This document shows positions 54,199-64,000 of a DNA stretch of 64,000 bases, piece by piece. The notes below the pieces were generated by a model that saw nothing but the letters and a program-made list of their open reading frames with translations, made no database searches and was not told where the DNA came from. The stretch's first letter is position 1. Every line of letters begins with the position of its first letter. A program made the position numbers and the translations under genes. The DNA is from Paraburkholderia youngii (GTDB lineage Bacteria; Pseudomonadota; Gammaproteobacteria; Burkholderiales; Burkholderiaceae), in contig NZ_JAALDK010000001.1 of NCBI RefSeq assembly GCF_013366925.1, positions 6,384,001 to 6,448,000 of the forward strand. Direction: 5' to 3'.

Positions 54199-54772
54199 GC
54201 GCAGAATGGCGCTTAGCAGGGAAGGGTGGTGAACGGCTGGCGGCCTGTGCATGAGCACTGCCGCGAGTTGGTTTACCTCAGCGCGAGCAACTATCGTGGA
54301 TTCCAAACAAACGATGCAAAAATAATCAGGAATCCTAGTTTCAAGCCTTCGACATCGACGCGGTAATCATCCTTACGAGCCACTATCGCAAAGCGGCTCG
54401 ATCATCATGAAAATCGCGGCGATTATGGCTCAGTTCAATTGAAGATCCGTCCCGTTTAGCCCTTAAAAAAGCGGCGTTTGTTGCATTTTCGAGACGTCCG
54501 CCGCAGCGTCGAAACGGCCTGCCAAAGAGCTTCGATCCACGCGACTACCCCCACGGATTTTGCCGCCCCCCGTCCACCTTACATTTGACGTGATTCGCGT
54601 CGTTAGCATATGTTTTACCGCATCGTGAAGGCACGTTTCACGCCGTTATAGGTTGGCCTAAAGTCTTGAATTGCCTGCAACTATCGCTTACAATCGCCCG
54701 GATTTAATTGCACGGCAACCCCGTAAGCGCTGCGTAAATTCGCGGGCTGAACGAGACTTTCGGAACATTGGG
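54199..54772. other. Intergenic region between parB and the atp operon
   Basis: No gene or terminator was recognised in these 574 bases. AT-rich patches lie near 54300-54340 and 54440-54480. A first promoter candidate is TTGACG (54585-54590) with TATGTT at 54609-54614. A better one at 54666-54694 is listed separately. Confidence 0.45.
54666..54694 (+). promoter_or_regulatory. Predicted main promoter of the atp operon
   Basis: TTGAAT at 54666-54671, a 17-base spacer, and TACAAT at 54689-54694 make a strong sigma70-like promoter. The start of transcription would be near 54701, about 70 bases before atpI. Confidence 0.6.
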
Positions 54773-55318
54773 ATGGCGGTTAAAACGTCGAATCTGTCGC
54801 CGGAAAATGGTGACGACAGACACCGCGCTGAACGCTCCGCACCCGAGACGTCCGCCAGTCGGCAGTTCGATCCGGCCGAAGCGTGGGATGACGCGCATGA
54901 AGATAACAATATCGTTCCGCTCACGCGGGCCGAGGCGGAAAAGCTGTTTGGTCCCGGCGTGGGTCGTCCATCGCGCGTGACGCCGTTCAGGGTCGTCGCA
55001 GCGCAAATGGTTTTGTCCCTGGTTGCAACGCTGTTGTGGTGGCTGTTCTACAAGCCGCCGGGTGCTACTGCGCTGTCAGCGTTCCTGGGGGGGGCGATCT
55101 GCTGGGTGCCGGGTGCGTTGTTCGCGGCGCGACTGGAAAAGCTGGGCGGCGCCGAGACCGTGATGAGTTGGATGATCGGCGAAGCATTAAAGATGGGGAC
55201 AACGATTGCGATGTTTGTCGCAATCGCCTTCTGGTATCACGACGTACGTTGGATTCCGCTGCTGGTGACCTACCTCATCGCGCTGAAGACTTACTGGATC
55301 GCCTTGGCGTGGCGCTAA
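54773..55318 (+). CDS. atpI: ATP synthase accessory protein AtpI
   Basis: AtpI assists assembly of the rotor ring and is usually first in the operon. The 181-residue product has a charged N-terminal cytoplasmic part of about 75 residues, then four hydrophobic segments (about 78-98, 103-125, 140-157, 160-178) as in the family. The ATG at 54773 is preferred. The open frame extends 34 codons upstream but would cross the predicted promoter's transcribed leader. Confidence 0.85.
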   Translation: MAVKTSNLSPENGDDRHRAERSAPETSASRQFDPAEAWDDAHEDNNIVPLTRAEAEKLFGPGVGRPSRVTPFRVVAAQMVLSLVATLLWWLFYKPPGATALSAFLGGAICWVPGALFAARLEKLGGAETVMSWMIGEALKMGTTIAMFVAIAFWYHDVRWIPLLVTYLIALKTYWIALAWR

Positions 55319-55482
55319 GGTAGCAGCACAAAAAATAGTAGCAAAAAGAATTTAAGGCCGGCGCGGAGCGCCGGCACGGGTGTGCGGACGAGACTGGGCC
55401 CGCACCCGGCGCGTTCCCGCATACGGTATTTCGGTGGGAACGGCCTAGAACGATTTTCGACAATTTGGGTGGCTTTAACGAT

Positions 55483-56334
55483 ATGGCAGCTAGCGAAGGC
55501 ACGCGCGCAATGGATCCGTCCGAGTACATCGCGCACCACTTGCAGAACTTTTCCACCGCACACCAGACGTCGATTTTCGACATCCATGTGTGGAATCTCG
55601 ACACCCTTTTCTGGTCGATCGTGTGCGGTCTCGTCACGATCCTCGTGCTGCATCTGGCAGCCCGCAAGGCGACGTCCGGCGTGCCGGGCCGCTTCCAATG
55701 CGCGATCGAAATGCTGGTCGAAATGGTCGAGGATCAATCGAAGGCCATGATCCACGGCTCGCGCACCTTCATCGCGCCGCTCGCGCTGACGGTGTTCGTC
55801 TGGGTCGCGCTGATGAACTCGCTCGACTTTATCCCCGTCGACCTGCCGGGCCGCTTGATCGGCTGGCTGGGCCTCTCCGAAGTCATTCCGCACCACCGCC
55901 TCGTGCCCACCGCCGACCTGAACGGCACGATCGGCATCGCACTCGGCGTGTTCGTGCTGATGATTTACTACAACTTCAAGATCAAGGGCGCTGGCGGCTT
56001 CGTGCATGAACTGCTGTCCGCTCCGTTCGGCGCGCATCCGCTGCTGTGGATCCCGAACCTGGCACTGAACATCATCGAGTTCGTCGCGAAGACGGTCTCG
56101 CTCGGCATGCGGCTATTCGGCAACATGTACGCGGGCGAACTGTTGTTCCTGCTGATTGCCCTGCTCGGCAGCATCTGGAGCTTCGGCGCGGACACGACGG
56201 TGCTTGGCTTCATCGGCCACGTGGTCGCCGGCACAGTGTGGTCAATCTTCCACATCCTGATCGTTCTGCTGCAGGCGTTCATTTTCATGATGCTGACGCT
56301 GGTGTACATCGGCCAGGCACACGACGCGCACTAA
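55483..56334 (+). CDS. atpB: ATP synthase Fo subunit a
   Basis: Subunit a forms the proton half-channels beside the c-ring. The 283-residue product has six or more membrane helices. The key Arg lies in SLGMRLFGNMYAGELLFLL, with polar channel residues in the last helices (HILIVLLQAFIFMMLTLVYIGQAHDAH). ATG at 55483 is taken, and ATG at 55510 (MDPSEYIAHH) is a plausible shorter start, which the usual family N-terminus also allows. Confidence 0.95.
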   Translation: MAASEGTRAMDPSEYIAHHLQNFSTAHQTSIFDIHVWNLDTLFWSIVCGLVTILVLHLAARKATSGVPGRFQCAIEMLVEMVEDQSKAMIHGSRTFIAPLALTVFVWVALMNSLDFIPVDLPGRLIGWLGLSEVIPHHRLVPTADLNGTIGIALGVFVLMIYYNFKIKGAGGFVHELLSAPFGAHPLLWIPNLALNIIEFVAKTVSLGMRLFGNMYAGELLFLLIALLGSIWSFGADTTVLGFIGHVVAGTVWSIFHILIVLLQAFIFMMLTLVYIGQAHDAH

Positions 56335-56391
56335 CCCGCGTTGTCGGCAAAGAATCGTAGTTTTTCAAATCCCAGTTCCAACCAGTTCTAA

Positions 56392-56685
<294 letters not shown>

Positions 56686-56821
56686 GGTTCCTCGGAGGTT
56701 TGCGCCTGAGCTATAACAAGTAAAGGCGCAGGGCGGAACGGGTACTGGGGCGCTGATCGAGCAGAATCGATGAGCGCCTTGCCGTTTCACTTTCCGAACA
56801 AGCAACGTTTAAGGAAACACC

Positions 56822-57292
56822 GTGAATCTCAACGCAACCCTGTTTGCGCAAATGGTCGTGTTCCTGATCCTCGCGTGGTTCACGATGAAATTCGTGTGGC
56901 CGCCGCTGATCAACGCCCTCGACGAGCGCGCGAAGAAGATCGCCGACGGTCTGTCCGCCGCGGAAAAGGGCAAGCAGGAACTCGAAGCCGCTCATAAGCG
57001 CGTCGACCAGGAACTGGCTCAGGCTCGCAACGATGGCCAGCAACGCATCGCCGACGCTGAAAAGCGCGCTGTCGCAGTCGCCGACGAAATCAAGGCTCAG
57101 GCGCAGGCGGAAGCCGCCCGCATCATCGCGCAGGCGAAGGCCGACGCGGAGCAGCAAGTCGTGAAGGCGCGCGAAGCGCTGCGTGGCGAAGTCGCTGCAC
57201 TCGCTGTGAAGGGCGCTGAACAGATCCTGAAGCGCGAAGTCGACCAGGCAGCTCACGCTGACCTGCTGAATCAACTGAAAGCCGAGCTCTGA
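56822..57292 (+). CDS. atpF: ATP synthase Fo subunit b
   Basis: Subunit b is the peripheral stalk. The 156-residue product has one N-terminal membrane helix (about residues 6-26, [18 protein letters not shown]) followed by a long, charged coiled coil rich in Ala, Glu, Lys and Gln. Two copies dimerise and hold subunit delta. It is followed by atpH after two bases. Confidence 0.96.
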   Translation: MNLNATLFAQMVVFLILAWFTMKFVWPPLINALDERAKKIADGLSAAEKGKQELEAAHKRVDQELAQARNDGQQRIADAEKRAVAVADEIKAQAQAEAARIIAQAKADAEQQVVKAREALRGEVAALAVKGAEQILKREVDQAAHADLLNQLKAEL

Positions 57293-57294
57293 TC

Positions 57295-57834
57295 ATGGCC
57301 GAACTTGCAACCATCGCCCGTCCCTACGCGGAAGCGCTGTTTGGCGTGGCCGAAGCTGGTGACATCGCCGCCTGGTCCACGCTCGTGCAGGAGCTGGCAC
57401 AGGTTGCGCGTCTGCCCGATGTGCTGTCGATCGCCTCGAGCCCGAAAGTGAGCCGCGCCCAGGTTAGCGATCTGCTGCTGGCTGCGGTCAAGTCGCCGCT
57501 CAAGGACAACGCGCAAGCGAAGAATCTGGTGCAGATGCTGGTGGACAACCATCGCCTGCAGCTGCTGCCTGAAATCGCCTCGCAGTTCGAAGAGTTGAAG
57601 AACGCCCGCGAAGGCGCGGCAGATGTGCTGGTCGTCAGCGCATTCCCGCTCGAAGGTGCGCAGTTGAACGAACTCGTCGCAAGCCTCGAACGCAAGTTCA
57701 AGCGCAAGCTGAAGCCGACGGTCGAAATCGATCAGTCGCTGATCGGCGGCGTACGCGTGACGGTCGGCGACGAAGTGCTCGATACCTCGGTCCGCGCGCG
57801 GCTCGCCAGGATGCAAACGGCCCTGACGGCCTGA
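57295..57834 (+). CDS. atpH: ATP synthase F1 subunit delta
   Basis: The 179-residue product caps the F1 head and connects it to the b stalk. It starts [21 protein letters not shown], the family N-terminal helix bundle, and ends with the C-terminal domain [26 protein letters not shown]. It lies between atpF and atpA as usual. Confidence 0.96.
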   Translation: MAELATIARPYAEALFGVAEAGDIAAWSTLVQELAQVARLPDVLSIASSPKVSRAQVSDLLLAAVKSPLKDNAQAKNLVQMLVDNHRLQLLPEIASQFEELKNAREGAADVLVVSAFPLEGAQLNELVASLERKFKRKLKPTVEIDQSLIGGVRVTVGDEVLDTSVRARLARMQTALTA

Positions 57835-57890
57835 AGCGCTTCGCGCTTTAGCGGCTGGCACGCAACAGAATTGACTATCAGGAGCGAATA

Positions 57891-59432
57891 ATGCAACTCA
57901 ATCCCTCTGAGATCAGCGAGCTGATCAAGAGCCGGATCCAGGGCCTTGAAGCGAGCGCAGACGTTCGCAACCAGGGCACCGTGATCTCCGTGACCGACGG
58001 TATCGTGCGTATCCACGGTCTGTCGGAAGTGATGCAGGGCGAAATGCTCGAATTCCCGGGCAACACCTTCGGTCTGGCGCTGAACCTCGAGCGCGACTCG
58101 GTCGGCGCCGTGATTCTGGGTGAATATGAACACATTTCGGAAGGCGACATCGTCAAGACGACGGGCCGCATTCTCGAAGTGCCGGTTGGTCCGGAACTGC
58201 TCGGGCGTGTGGTCGACGCGCTCGGCAACCCGATCGATGGCAAGGGCCCGCTCAATGCGAAGATGACCGACGCAATCGAAAAGATTGCACCGGGCGTGAT
58301 CTGGCGTAAGTCGGTTTCGGAACCGGTCCAAACCGGTCTGAAGTCAATCGACTCGATGGTGCCGATTGGCCGTGGCCAGCGTGAGCTGATCATCGGCGAC
58401 CGCCAGTGCGGCAAGACCGCAGTCGCCGTGGACGCGATCATCAACCAGAAGGGCAAGAACCTCGTTTGTATCTACGTCGCGATTGGCCAGAAGGCTTCGT
58501 CGATCATGAACGTAGTGCGTAAGCTCGAAGAATCGGGCGCGCTGGAATACACGATCGTCGTGGCCGCTTCGGCTTCGGATTCGGCCGCGATGCAATACCT
58601 CGCGCCGTACGCCGGTTGCACGATGGGCGAATACTTCCGCGATCGCGGCCAGGACGCGCTGATCGTTTATGACGACTTGACCAAGCAGGCTTGGGCATAC
58701 CGTCAGATCTCCCTGCTGCTGCGCCGCCCGCCGGGCCGTGAAGCTTACCCGGGTGACGTGTTCTATCTGCACTCGCGTCTGCTCGAGCGTGCTGCTCGCG
58801 TCTCGGAAGAGTACGTCGAGAAGTTCACCAACGGTGAAGTGAAGGGCAAGAGCGGTTCGCTGACGGCACTGCCGGTCATCGAAACGCAGGCAGGCGACGT
58901 GACCGCATTCGTTCCGACGAACGTGATCTCGATTACCGACGGCCAGATCTTCCTTGAAACCGACCTCTTCAACGCAGGTATCCGCCCGGCAATTAACGCT
59001 GGCGTGTCGGTGTCGCGTGTGGGTGGTGCGGCTCAGACGAAGGTCGTGAAGAAGCTGTCGGGCGGTATCCGTACCGACCTCGCGCAGTACCGTGAACTCG
59101 CTGCGTTCGCGCAGTTCGCCTCGGACCTCGACGAAGCGACCCGCAAGCAACTCGAGCGCGGCCGCCGCGTGACGGAACTGCTGAAGCAGCCGCAGTATCA
59201 GCCGCTGCAAGTGTGGGAACTGGCTGTGTCGCTGTTCGCAGCGAACAACGGCTATCTCGACGACCTCGAAGTTGCCCAAGTCCTGCCGTTCGAGAAGGGC
59301 CTGCGCGATCACCTGAAGTCGAGCCATGCTGACCTGGTCAAGCGTATCGAAGATACCAAGGAACTCTCGAAGGACGACGAAGGCCTGCTGCACGCGGCCG
59401 TCAAAGACTTCAAGAAGTCCGGCGCTTATTGA
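57891..59432 (+). CDS. atpA: ATP synthase F1 subunit alpha
   Basis: The 513-residue product is a non-catalytic nucleotide-binding subunit of the F1 hexamer. It is complete: an N-terminal beta barrel, the nucleotide domain, and the C-terminal helices. Its P-loop is GDRQCGKT, with Cys173 where many family members have Thr (GDRQTGKT). The rest of the domain is standard ([47 protein letters not shown]). Confidence 0.97.
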   Translation: MQLNPSEISELIKSRIQGLEASADVRNQGTVISVTDGIVRIHGLSEVMQGEMLEFPGNTFGLALNLERDSVGAVILGEYEHISEGDIVKTTGRILEVPVGPELLGRVVDALGNPIDGKGPLNAKMTDAIEKIAPGVIWRKSVSEPVQTGLKSIDSMVPIGRGQRELIIGDRQCGKTAVAVDAIINQKGKNLVCIYVAIGQKASSIMNVVRKLEESGALEYTIVVAASASDSAAMQYLAPYAGCTMGEYFRDRGQDALIVYDDLTKQAWAYRQISLLLRRPPGREAYPGDVFYLHSRLLERAARVSEEYVEKFTNGEVKGKSGSLTALPVIETQAGDVTAFVPTNVISITDGQIFLETDLFNAGIRPAINAGVSVSRVGGAAQTKVVKKLSGGIRTDLAQYRELAAFAQFASDLDEATRKQLERGRRVTELLKQPQYQPLQVWELAVSLFAANNGYLDDLEVAQVLPFEKGLRDHLKSSHADLVKRIEDTKELSKDDEGLLHAAVKDFKKSGAY

Positions 59433-59514
59433 TCCGCGAGTGATCCGCAAGGCATAAACGGACCTTGAAGCGGCGCGGGCCGCATGCGAATGCTCCCGCG
59501 CTGCTTCGGCCGCT

Positions 59515-59566
59515 TTGCATGGGACCCGGGTGAGCGCTGAAGCGCTAACCCGGGCCGACAAAGGAG
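59515..59566 (+). ncRNA. Structured leader element of atpG (copy 1 of 2)
   Basis: A hairpin occupies 59525-59554: lower stem CCCGGGT/ACCCGGG, a G-A mismatch, upper stem AGCGC/GCGCT and a UGAA tetraloop. TTGCATGGGAC lies just upstream (59515-59525), and CGACA plus AAGGAG just downstream, seven bases before the atpG start. A second copy with the same layout precedes atpC. Confidence 0.7.
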
Positions 59567-59572
59567 CAAGCA

Positions 59573-60457
59573 ATGGCTGGAATGAAGGAAATTCGCGGCA
59601 AGATCAAGAGCGTGCAAAACACGCGCAAGATCACGAAAGCGATGGAGATGGTGGCCGCATCAAAGATGCGCCGCGCTCAAGAGCGCATGCGCGCTGCTCG
59701 CCCGTATGCCGACAAGGTCCGCGACATCGCCGCGCACATGAGCCGTGCGAACCCGGAGTATCGTCACCCGTTCATGGTGTCGAACGAAGGTGCGAAGGCG
59801 GCCGGTATCATCCTCGTCACGACTGATAAAGGTCTTTGCGGCGGGATGAACACCAACGTGCTGCGCGCGTCGCTGCAGAGGTTCAAGGAACTTGAAGGTC
59901 AGGGCAAGACGATCGAGGCAACCGCGATCGGCAGCAAGGGTCTGGGCTTCCTGAACCGTCTGCAGGCGAAGGTCGTGTCGAACGTCGTGCAACTGGGCGA
60001 TACGCCGCATCTGGAAAAGCTGATCGGCGCCGTGAAGGTGCAACTCGACCTGTTCTCGGAAGGCAAGATTTCGGCGGTGTACCTCGCGTACACGCGCTTC
60101 GTCAACACGATGAAGCAGGAGCCGGTGATCGAGCAACTGCTGCCGTTGTCGGCGGACCAGTTCGAGCGCACGGAAGAAGACGGTACGACGCCGAACACGC
60201 AGTGGGACTACATCTACGAGCCGGATGCGCAAGCAGTGGTGGACGAACTGCTGGTGCGTTATGTCGAAGCGCTGGTCTATCAGGCCGTCGCGGAAAACAT
60301 GGCATCGGAGCAGTCGGCCCGCATGGTCGCGATGAAAGCCGCTTCGGACAACGCGAAGACGGTCATCAGCGATCTGCAGCTCGTGTACAACAAGAGCCGT
60401 CAGGCCGCGATCACGAAAGAACTGTCGGAAATCGTCGGTGGAGCGGCGGCTGTCTGA
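59573..60457 (+). CDS. atpG: ATP synthase F1 subunit gamma
   Basis: The 294-residue product is the central rotating shaft. The N-terminal helix [32 protein letters not shown] and the C-terminal helix ([37 protein letters not shown]) form the coiled coil inside the hexamer. The centre carries the GLCGGMNTN motif. The start is preceded by AAGGAG and the structured leader element. Confidence 0.97.
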   Translation: MAGMKEIRGKIKSVQNTRKITKAMEMVAASKMRRAQERMRAARPYADKVRDIAAHMSRANPEYRHPFMVSNEGAKAAGIILVTTDKGLCGGMNTNVLRASLQRFKELEGQGKTIEATAIGSKGLGFLNRLQAKVVSNVVQLGDTPHLEKLIGAVKVQLDLFSEGKISAVYLAYTRFVNTMKQEPVIEQLLPLSADQFERTEEDGTTPNTQWDYIYEPDAQAVVDELLVRYVEALVYQAVAENMASEQSARMVAMKAASDNAKTVISDLQLVYNKSRQAAITKELSEIVGGAAAV

Positions 60458-60540
60458 CCTCGGTCAGACAGGTCGTTGCGTGTGCGCCCGAGCGGCGCAC
60501 CCATCGGAGAAACTGCGCCTTTGCGCGAGTGAAGAATTGA

Positions 60541-61953
<1,413 letters not shown>

Positions 61954-62052
61954 AGGTCGGGTGTAACGAAGCGGGCGCGGGCCTCGCGCATCACGACTGC
62001 CAAAACGGTAGTGTTGAGCAGAGCCAGCGTCTCTTATTACGCTCAACCCGCC

Positions 62053-62102
62053 TTGCATGGGACGGGGGTCAGCACTAAAGCGCTAACTCTCGTCGACAGG
62101 AG
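62053..62102 (+). ncRNA. Structured leader element of atpC (copy 2 of 2)
   Basis: A hairpin occupies 62061-62094: lower stem GACGGGGGT/ACTCTCGTC (two G-U pairs), a C-A mismatch, upper stem AGCAC/GCGCT with one A-C mismatch, and a UAAA tetraloop. It has TTGCATGGGAC upstream (62053-62063), and CGACA then AGGAG downstream, ten bases before the atpC start. Confidence 0.7.
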
Positions 62103-62111
62103 TCGACACAT

Positions 62112-62537
62112 ATGGCAACCATTAAAGTAGACGTCGTCAGCGCGGAAGAGGAAATCTTCTCGGGCCAGGCGAAGTTCGTCGCGCTGCCAGGCGAAGCGGG
62201 TGAACTCGGCATTCTGCCGGGCCACACGCCGCTCATCACACGGATCCGTCCGGGTGCGGTGCGCATCGAAGTTGAAAACGGCGAAGAAGAGTTTGTGTTC
62301 GTCGCCGGCGGCATCCTCGAAGTCCAGCCGGGCGCAGTGACGGTTCTCGCCGACACCGCGATTCGAGGCAAGGATCTCGACGAAGCCAAGGCCGAAGACG
62401 CACGCAAGCGTGCGGAAGAGGCGCTGCAGAACACGGGTTCGAACCTCGAGTACGCGACCGCACAAGCGGAGCTCGCGTACGCGACCGCACAACTCGCGGC
62501 AATCCAGCGTCTGCGCAAGCTGCGCGGCCAGCACTAA
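62112..62537 (+). CDS. atpC: ATP synthase F1 subunit epsilon
   Basis: The 141-residue product has an N-terminal beta sandwich ([40 protein letters not shown]) and a C-terminal helical hairpin ([18 protein letters not shown]) that can inhibit ATP hydrolysis. It is the last gene of the operon and is followed by a strong terminator. Confidence 0.97.
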   Translation: MATIKVDVVSAEEEIFSGQAKFVALPGEAGELGILPGHTPLITRIRPGAVRIEVENGEEEFVFVAGGILEVQPGAVTVLADTAIRGKDLDEAKAEDARKRAEEALQNTGSNLEYATAQAELAYATAQLAAIQRLRKLRGQH

Positions 62538-62555
62538 AGCAGCACGTAGCAGAAG

Positions 62556-62583
62556 AAAGCAGCCCACGCGGCTGCTTTTTTTT
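62556..62583 (+). terminator. Rho-independent terminator of the atp operon
   Basis: AGCAGCC and GGCTGCT form a perfect stem with a 5-base loop, extended by A-T pairs and followed by eight T. It starts 18 bases after the atpC stop. Confidence 0.92.
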
Positions 62584-62758
62584 GGTATCTGGTTGACGTT
62601 TACGTAAAGGACGGCAAAATCCATGAGGGTGGAGACATAGGCGTCGCTCGGCGCGATGCGGTGCGGGTAAGACTTGATGCCGGCCCGGTACGCGCCGGTG
62701 CACAATCGATTTCAAATTCATTTCAATCGAGCGCGCTCGCGCTCACGGAGACAACACC

Positions 62759-64000
62759 ATGGCAACGCATAGCTCGGGCGAAGGTGCGCTCATCGAACCC
62801 GCAGATGGACTGTCGTACGTGCGCGGGTCGACTGAAAATCCGTTGAGCGAAGCGACCGTCGGCGAGTTTCTGCGCGACACCGCGGCGCGCTTTCCCGAAC
62901 GACCGGCCGTGGTGTTTCGCGAGCAGCGCATTCGCTGGACGTGGAGCGAATTCGCGCAAGAAGTGGACGTGCTTGCGTCCGGGCTGCTTGCACTCGGCAT
63001 CGCCAAGGGCGACCGCGTAGGCATCTGGTCGCCGAACCGCGTCGAGTGGCTGCTGACGCAGTTCGCGACCGCGCGTATCGGCGCGATCCTCGTCAATATC
63101 AATCCGGCCTACAGGCTCGCGGAGCTCGAATATGCGCTGAACAAGGTCGGTTGCAAGGCGATCATCACCGCGGAGCGCTTCAAGACGTCGATGTACCTCG
63201 AGATGCTGCAGGAGCTTGCGCCCGAACTCGCGACGCAGCCGCCGGGCGGACTGCATGCCGCGCGGCTGCCGGAGCTGCGCTACGTGATCCGCATGTGCGA
63301 CACGGAGACGCCAGGCATGCTGAGCTTTTCCGATGTGATCGAGCGTGGGCGCGCGTCGTTCGACGCCACCCGGCTCGATGCGATCGGCGCGACGCTGTCG
63401 TGCCGTGAACCAATCAACATCCAGTTCACCAGCGGCACAACGGGCAATCCAAAGGGCGCGACGCTGACGCATCGCAACATCGTGAACAACGCGCGCTATA
63501 TCGCGATGGCGATGCGGCTCAGTGAGCAGGACGGCCTGTGCATTCCAGTGCCGCTGTACCACTGCTTCGGGATGGTGCTGGCGGTGCTCGCATGCGTGTC
63601 GGTTGGGGCGAACATGGTGTTCCCGGGCGAGGGCTTCGATCCCGCCGCGACGCTCGCCGCGACAGCTGAGGAAAAATGCACCGCGCTGCACGGCGTGCCG
63701 ACGATGTTCATCGCCGAACTCGACCATCCGACCTTCGCGTCTTACGACTTCTCGCGGCTGCGCACCGGCATCATGGCGGGCTCGCCGTGCCCGATCGAGA
63801 CGATGAAGAAGGTCGTCTCGAAGATGCACCTGAGCGAGATCACGATCGCCTACGGCATGACGGAAACCAGCCCGGTCTCATTTCAAAGCTCGACGACCGA
63901 TCCGCTCGATAAGCGGACGACGACTGTCGGGCGCATCCAGCCGCATCTCGAAGTGAAAATCGTCGATCCACTGGGCAATATCGTCCCGGTTGGCGAAACC
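62759..64000 (+). CDS. Acyl-CoA synthetase, AMP-binding family (3' truncated by window end)
   Basis: The first 414 codons are present and open to the window edge. The product starts [14 protein letters not shown]. It has the AMP-binding motif [16 protein letters not shown] near residue 225, [11 protein letters not shown], and the A5 motif [12 protein letters not shown] near residue 366. It would activate a fatty or other carboxylic acid to acyl-AMP and then acyl-CoA. The layout matches FadD-like medium- or long-chain enzymes. The C-terminal lid domain lies outside. GGAG stands upstream of the ATG. Confidence 0.9.
   Translation, partial: MATHSSGEGALIEPADGLSYVRGSTENPLSEATVGEFLRDTAARFPERPAVVFREQRIRWTWSEFAQEVDVLASGLLALGIAKGDRVGIWSPNRVEWLLTQFATARIGAILVNINPAYRLAELEYALNKVGCKAIITAERFKTSMYLEMLQELAPELATQPPGGLHAARLPELRYVIRMCDTETPGMLSFSDVIERGRASFDATRLDAIGATLSCREPINIQFTSGTTGNPKGATLTHRNIVNNARYIAMAMRLSEQDGLCIPVPLYHCFGMVLAVLACVSVGANMVFPGEGFDPAATLAATAEEKCTALHGVPTMFIAELDHPTFASYDFSRLRTGIMAGSPCPIETMKKVVSKMHLSEITIAYGMTETSPVSFQSSTTDPLDKRTTTVGRIQPHLEVKIVDPLGNIVPVGET

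Noticed and set aside
58344..59573. Minus-strand open frame of 409 codons opposite atpA
   Set aside because: It is a shadow of the highly conserved atpA gene. Its N-terminal similarity to the frame over atpC only reflects the shared leader element.

Overview
The window comes from a GC-rich betaproteobacterium of the Burkholderia/Paraburkholderia group and looks like the origin-proximal part of its main chromosome. The evidence is gene order and gene families: a complete gsp type II secretion cluster with an inverted short gspC, mnmC, a CPA2 antiporter, liv-type ABC transporters, mnmG-rsmG-parA-parB, and the atpIBEFHAGDC operon. No rRNA, tRNA, CRISPR array, phage or insertion sequence was seen.

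Layout. 1-2.5 kb: a small membrane protein and an OprM-type outer-membrane efflux lipoprotein. 2.5-14.5 kb: type II secretion genes, mostly on the minus strand (gspDEF, then gspGHIJKLMN, with gspC divergent). 15-19.7 kb: a lytic transglycosylase, a CobW-family GTPase, HU, and mnmC. 19.73-20.70 kb: a non-coding stretch with two consensus DnaA boxes, one near-consensus box and eight GTTAAC hexamers. I read it as the probable oriC. 20.7-32.6 kb: an antiporter, a YbdK-type carboxylate-amine ligase, a MarR regulator with a Cys cluster, a glutamine amidotransferase, an old yellow enzyme, a SET-domain methyltransferase, a TctDE-like two-component system, phenylalanine hydroxylase with its pterin recycling enzyme and an Lrp regulator, and a CYTH protein. 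32.8-42.5 kb: a LysR regulator, mmsA and a GMC dehydrogenase (likely 3-hydroxypropionate catabolism), followed by a five-gene branched-chain-type ABC importer. 43-49.6 kb: a second importer with two paralogous binding proteins and a permease-ATPase fusion. 49.8-54.2 kb: mnmG, rsmG, parA, parB with two perfect parS sites. 54.7-62.5 kb: the F1Fo ATP synthase operon. 62.8 kb to the end: a truncated acyl-CoA synthetase.

How it fits together. DnaA boxes, parAB and two parS sites lie within about 31 kb, as expected for origin firing and origin segregation. The ATP synthase and tRNA/rRNA modification genes are co-directional with a fork leaving that origin to the right, and most gsp genes are co-directional with a fork leaving to the left.

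The observations most worth following are: (1) the putative oriC with its GTTAAC array; (2) a structured RNA element found twice in the atp operon, immediately upstream of atpG and atpC, with the same fold, shared flanks and G-U/compensatory changes; (3) a parS that is also the stem of a terminator, and a second parS inside the mnmG coding sequence; (4) a short transcript candidate near 42.7 kb bounded by an operator-like repeat, a promoter and a strong terminator; (5) a eukaryote-like SET/post-SET protein with a lysine-rich tail.
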